A DNA stretch of 8,682 nucleotides from Clostridiaceae bacterium. Its GTDB lineage: Bacteria > Bacillota > Clostridia > DSM-8532. The translations under genes and the position numbers were made by a program. The stretch's first letter is position 1. The number at the start of each line of letters is the position of its first letter. This document shows, piece by piece, positions 6,364 through 8,682 of this stretch. The stretch covers positions 1-8,682 of the forward strand of contig JANYKF010000478.1 in the NCBI GenBank assembly GCA_025361665.1, given 5' to 3'. The notes beneath the pieces were generated by a model. The model was not told the DNA's origin, did no database searches, and was given only the letters and a program-made list of their open reading frames with translations.

Positions 6364-7749
6364 ATGGCAACGAAAATATTCAAACAGCTGGCTTATGAAA
6401 ATGTGGATCATTTCATCTATGGACGGGCCCGCCATCCGGTCACCACGCGCAACGGACTCGTCATCGGCGGTGGCACCATATACCCGGAACTGAACTTCAC
6501 CCTTCCCCCCATGACCATCAATGCGGACACGATGCCGGAAGTCCGGAAGCAATATCAGGACATCCTGACCGATGCCTGCAAGCGCGCACATGATCTCTTC
6601 CTGCCTGGATTTGTCGCGGAAATCGAATTGCTGCCCCCAACCACCTACAACCCTTCCTGGGGAATCGAGATCACGAAGATCGTTCGTGAAGTGCTGGATG
6701 AACAGGAAGCGAAGTACGGCCTGAAGGGCGCCATCCGTCTCACCCCGGTCGACATCCGCGAAGACAAGCACTCTCCGCATATGTGGCACGGTTCCCATTG
6801 GGATTCCGTCATGGAAACGTTCGAGGGGGGTGCCAGAGCCGGTGCCGATTTCTTAGCCATCGAATCCATCGGCGGAAAAGACGTGCATGACGATGCGATC
6901 CTGTACTGTGAACTGGACAAATCGATATTCGCCCTCGGTGTCCTGGGTGCACGCGACATGTCGCATCTCTGGGGCAGTATCAAGGCCATCGCTGACAAGA
7001 CGGGAACCTTTGCCTCCGGTGACACCGCGTGCGGGTTTGCCAACACGGCCATGGTCCTGGCCGACCGCGGCATGGTTCCGAAAGTCTTTGCAGCCGTGGT
7101 TCGTGTTGTTTCCGCGGTCCGCAGTCTGGTTGCCATTGAGGAAGGCGCCGTGGGGCCGCATAAGGATTGCGGGTATGAAGGCGTCTATGTGAAGGCCATC
7201 ACGGGCACTCCGATTTCCATGGAAGGCAAATCCAGCGCCTGTGCCCATTTCAGCTCGGTCGGCAATGTTGCGGCCTGTGTCGCGGATTTGTGGAGCAATG
7301 AATCCGTACAGAACATCAAACTGCTGGGCGGCATGGCACCCACTGTTTCCATGGAACAACTCATCTACGATTGCCGGCTGATGAACGTGGCCTCGTCAAA
7401 AGGACATCAGCAGGCGGTCCAGCTTCGGGATTGGCTGTCAGAATCCGATTACCGGCATGACCCGCAGGCCCTCGTGCTCAGCCCGGGTGTGGTCATTGAC
7501 CTTTCCCGCAAAATCATTAGGGAAAACACCCCGTTCAAACGGGCCGTCGTCGCCGCGCGTGCCACGGTGGAAACCATCCGGGAAGCCATCAGACAAAAAG
7601 AAGTCCATGTGGATGACCGGGAAATTGCTTATCTTGACATCATGGAAAGACAGATTGACAGCATTCCGGATTCCGAGGATGCCTTCATCGCAGAGATGAT
7701 CGACGCCTGCGAATCAGAGAAGTTCGTTCCCGCGAAATATGATTTGTAA
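6364..7749 (+). CDS. mtaB: Methanol:corrinoid protein methyltransferase MtaB
   Basis: A 461-residue zinc enzyme, the usual length for MtaB, that activates methanol and passes its methyl group to the Co(I) corrinoid protein MtaC; MtaA or a tetrahydrofolate methyltransferase then takes it on. Diagnostic stretches are YGRARHPVTTRNG (19-31), GADFLAIESIGG (160-171), SGDTACGFANTA (218-229) and GPHKDCGYEG (264-273). In the archaeal enzyme zinc is held by one Glu and two Cys; by position these are likely E167, C223 and C269 here. The start at 6364 has GGAGG (6354-6358) at good spacing and matches MtaB N-termini (MATKIFKQLAYEN); an in-frame extension to 6256 covers AT-rich leader and is rejected. No mtaC, mtaA or corrinoid activation gene is in the window, so it stands alone here. 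It converges on tcdA with 15 bases between stops. Confidence 0.93.
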   Translation: MATKIFKQLAYENVDHFIYGRARHPVTTRNGLVIGGGTIYPELNFTLPPMTINADTMPEVRKQYQDILTDACKRAHDLFLPGFVAEIELLPPTTYNPSWGIEITKIVREVLDEQEAKYGLKGAIRLTPVDIREDKHSPHMWHGSHWDSVMETFEGGARAGADFLAIESIGGKDVHDDAILYCELDKSIFALGVLGARDMSHLWGSIKAIADKTGTFASGDTACGFANTAMVLADRGMVPKVFAAVVRVVSAVRSLVAIEEGAVGPHKDCGYEGVYVKAITGTPISMEGKSSACAHFSSVGNVAACVADLWSNESVQNIKLLGGMAPTVSMEQLIYDCRLMNVASSKGHQQAVQLRDWLSESDYRHDPQALVLSPGVVIDLSRKIIRENTPFKRAVVAARATVETIREAIRQKEVHVDDREIAYLDIMERQIDSIPDSEDAFIAEMIDACESEKFVPAKYDL

Positions 7750-7764
7750 AACAAGTATGCCTTC

Positions 7765-8532
7765 TCATGACAAGGTTCGAGGTTGAATCAGGTCCTTCAC
7801 CACTTCCGATGCCAGGATCAGGCCGGCGACGGACGGCACAAAGGAAATACTGCCCGGTATCTGCCGACGGATGGTGCAGTGCCGGGCAGCCCCTTTTGGG
7901 CATACACATCCGGCGGCACAGCTGTTTTCTTCGGTTTCCTCCGGCGTGATGGTCTCTTCCCTCGAATAGACTACCTTCAGATGGGTGATGCCCCGCTGTT
8001 TCAGTTCACGCCTCATCACCCTGGCCAACGGGCAAACGGATGTCTTTGAAAGATCCGCGACTTCAAACCGGGTCGGATCCAGCTTGTTGCCGGCCCCCAT
8101 GCAGCTGATGATGGGGATGCCGGCTTTTTGCGCCTGCACCGCGAGATCGATTTTTGCGGTGACGGTGTCAATGGCATCGACGATATAGTCGTAGTCCTTG
8201 CGAACAAGCTCTTCCGCGCAGTCCGGCATGTAAAAGCGCTGATGTGTTTCGACTTCGGCCTGCGGATTGATTTCCAGGATGCGATCCCGCATCACTACCA
8301 CCTTCGGTTTTCCAATGGTTTTCCGGGTGGCGTGCAATTGACGGTTCAAATTAGTGAGGCAGATGCAATCGTCGTCTACCAGGACGAAGTTGCCTACGCC
8401 GGCCCGCACCAGGCCCTCAACGGCATATGAACCGACGCCGCCGATGCCGAATACGGCTACCTTGGATTCCCGCAGTCGTTTCAACCCTTCTTTACCAATC
8501 AGCAGTTCCGTTCTTGAAAAAGCATGAAGCAT
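7765..8532 (-). CDS. tcdA: tRNA threonylcarbamoyladenosine dehydratase TcdA
   Basis: A 255-residue ThiF/E1-like enzyme that uses ATP to cyclise t6A37 of ANN-decoding tRNAs to ct6A. The nucleotide-binding loop GIGGVGS is at residues 29-35, LVDDDCICLTNLNRQ at 51-65, DAIDT at 119-123, and CMGAGNKLDPTRFEVADLSK (144-163) is characteristic of the family. A cysteine-rich stretch (C205, C209, C211, C219) precedes RRQIPGSISFVPSVAGL. The start at 8532 gives MLHAFSRTELLIG, a normal TcdA N-terminus. Its ribosome binding site is GGAAGAAGAG (8552-8543), ten bases upstream, somewhat far. The 5' end, including the ribosome binding site, start and first ten codons, is the innermost unit of a 62-bp tandem repeat, and a mini-ORF from the next unit overlaps its start in another frame. 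Confidence 0.94.
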   Translation of the reverse strand: MLHAFSRTELLIGKEGLKRLRESKVAVFGIGGVGSYAVEGLVRAGVGNFVLVDDDCICLTNLNRQLHATRKTIGKPKVVVMRDRILEINPQAEVETHQRFYMPDCAEELVRKDYDYIVDAIDTVTAKIDLAVQAQKAGIPIISCMGAGNKLDPTRFEVADLSKTSVCPLARVMRRELKQRGITHLKVVYSREETITPEETEENSCAAGCVCPKGAARHCTIRRQIPGSISFVPSVAGLILASEVVKDLIQPRTLS

Positions 8533-8594
8533 AGCTTGTTTACTCTTCTTCCAGCAAGCGACTGCAGTTCGGTTCTTGAACAGAAATGCAGCAT
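8499..8594 (-). other. Upstream mini-ORF 2, overlapping the tcdA start out of frame (31 codons)
   Basis: From the unit-two ATG (8594-8592) the frame begins with the same 19 residues as mini-ORF 1, but because unit one lacks the TGA it continues as KLCFMLFQERNC and stops at 8501-8499. It overlaps the first 34 bases of tcdA in a different frame. Ribosomes starting here would run past the tcdA ATG, so it could lower tcdA translation. Protein function is not suggested. Confidence 0.45.
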
Positions 8595-8682
8595 ATTCAG
8601 TTTACTCTTCTTCCAGCAAGCGACTGCAGTTCGGTTCTTGAACAGAAATGCAGCATATTCAGTTTACTCTTCTTCCAGCAAG
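8502..8682. repeat. 62-bp tandem repeat array duplicating the tcdA start region
   Basis: Units start at 8502, 8564 and 8626, exactly 62 bp apart, and the third is cut at the window end after 57 bases. Units two and three are identical where both are visible. Unit one differs from unit two at 10 of 62 positions, all in the part covering the tcdA N-terminal codons and the bases before the start. Each unit contains, on the minus strand, GGAAGAAGAG, an ATG ten bases later, and codons for Met-Leu-His and, after two changed codons, SRTEL. The number of further copies is unknown. Confidence 0.96.
8597..8656 (-). other. Upstream mini-ORF 1 in the 62-bp array (19 codons)
   Basis: From the unit-three ATG (8656-8654) the frame reads MLHFCSRTELQSLAGRRVN and stops with TGA at 8599-8597. 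It keeps the tcdA-like ribosome binding site and start, so it could be translated. Its stop lies two bases before the unit-two ATG (8594), a spacing that allows reinitiation. It looks like a by-product of duplication of the tcdA start; whether any peptide is made is unknown. Confidence 0.5.

Overview
The window looks like chromosomal DNA from a Gram-positive, probably anaerobic bacterium of the Bacillota. The reasons are purine-rich ribosome binding sites (GGAGG-like), a CymR-type Rrf2 regulator next to mnmA, CsoR-like copper operators, and an MtaB methanol methyltransferase of the kind found in methylotrophic acetogens. A member of the Eubacteriales is my best guess, at low confidence. No mobile element, phage gene, tRNA or rRNA was found.

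Layout. On the minus strand, from right to left, lie an M20-family amidohydrolase (2205-775), a cymR-like regulator (584-135) and the first codons of mnmA (68-1, cut by the window edge). Divergent from the amidohydrolase is a copper module on the plus strand: promoter with two CsoR-like operators (2485-2540), copA (2583-5042) and copZ (5137-5349). Converging on copZ is a broken PatB/MalY-type C-S lyase gene (5988-5339) that has lost its middle, including the region that carries the PLP lysine. A gene-free stretch (5989-6363) leads into mtaB (6364-7749), which converges on tcdA (8532-7765, minus).

The genes are mostly housekeeping or metabolic. MnmA (s2U34) and TcdA (cyclic t6A37) modify tRNA; CymR-like proteins govern cysteine and sulfur metabolism; CopA and CopZ handle copper(I) export and delivery; MtaB begins methanol use by methyl transfer to a corrinoid protein that is not encoded here.

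The unusual part is the non-coding DNA. Three unrelated tandem repeat arrays each touch a gene end. A 17-bp array (core 691-792) supplies the last codons and stop of the amidohydrolase and abuts the cymR -35 box. A 19-bp array (2357-2448) is followed by five consecutive inverted repeats (2218-2355) in the amidohydrolase leader. A 62-bp array (8502 to the window end) duplicates the ribosome binding site and start codon of tcdA, creating tandem upstream mini-ORFs. No complete new defence or mobile system is visible; these repeat-shaped gene boundaries are the best candidates for something undescribed.
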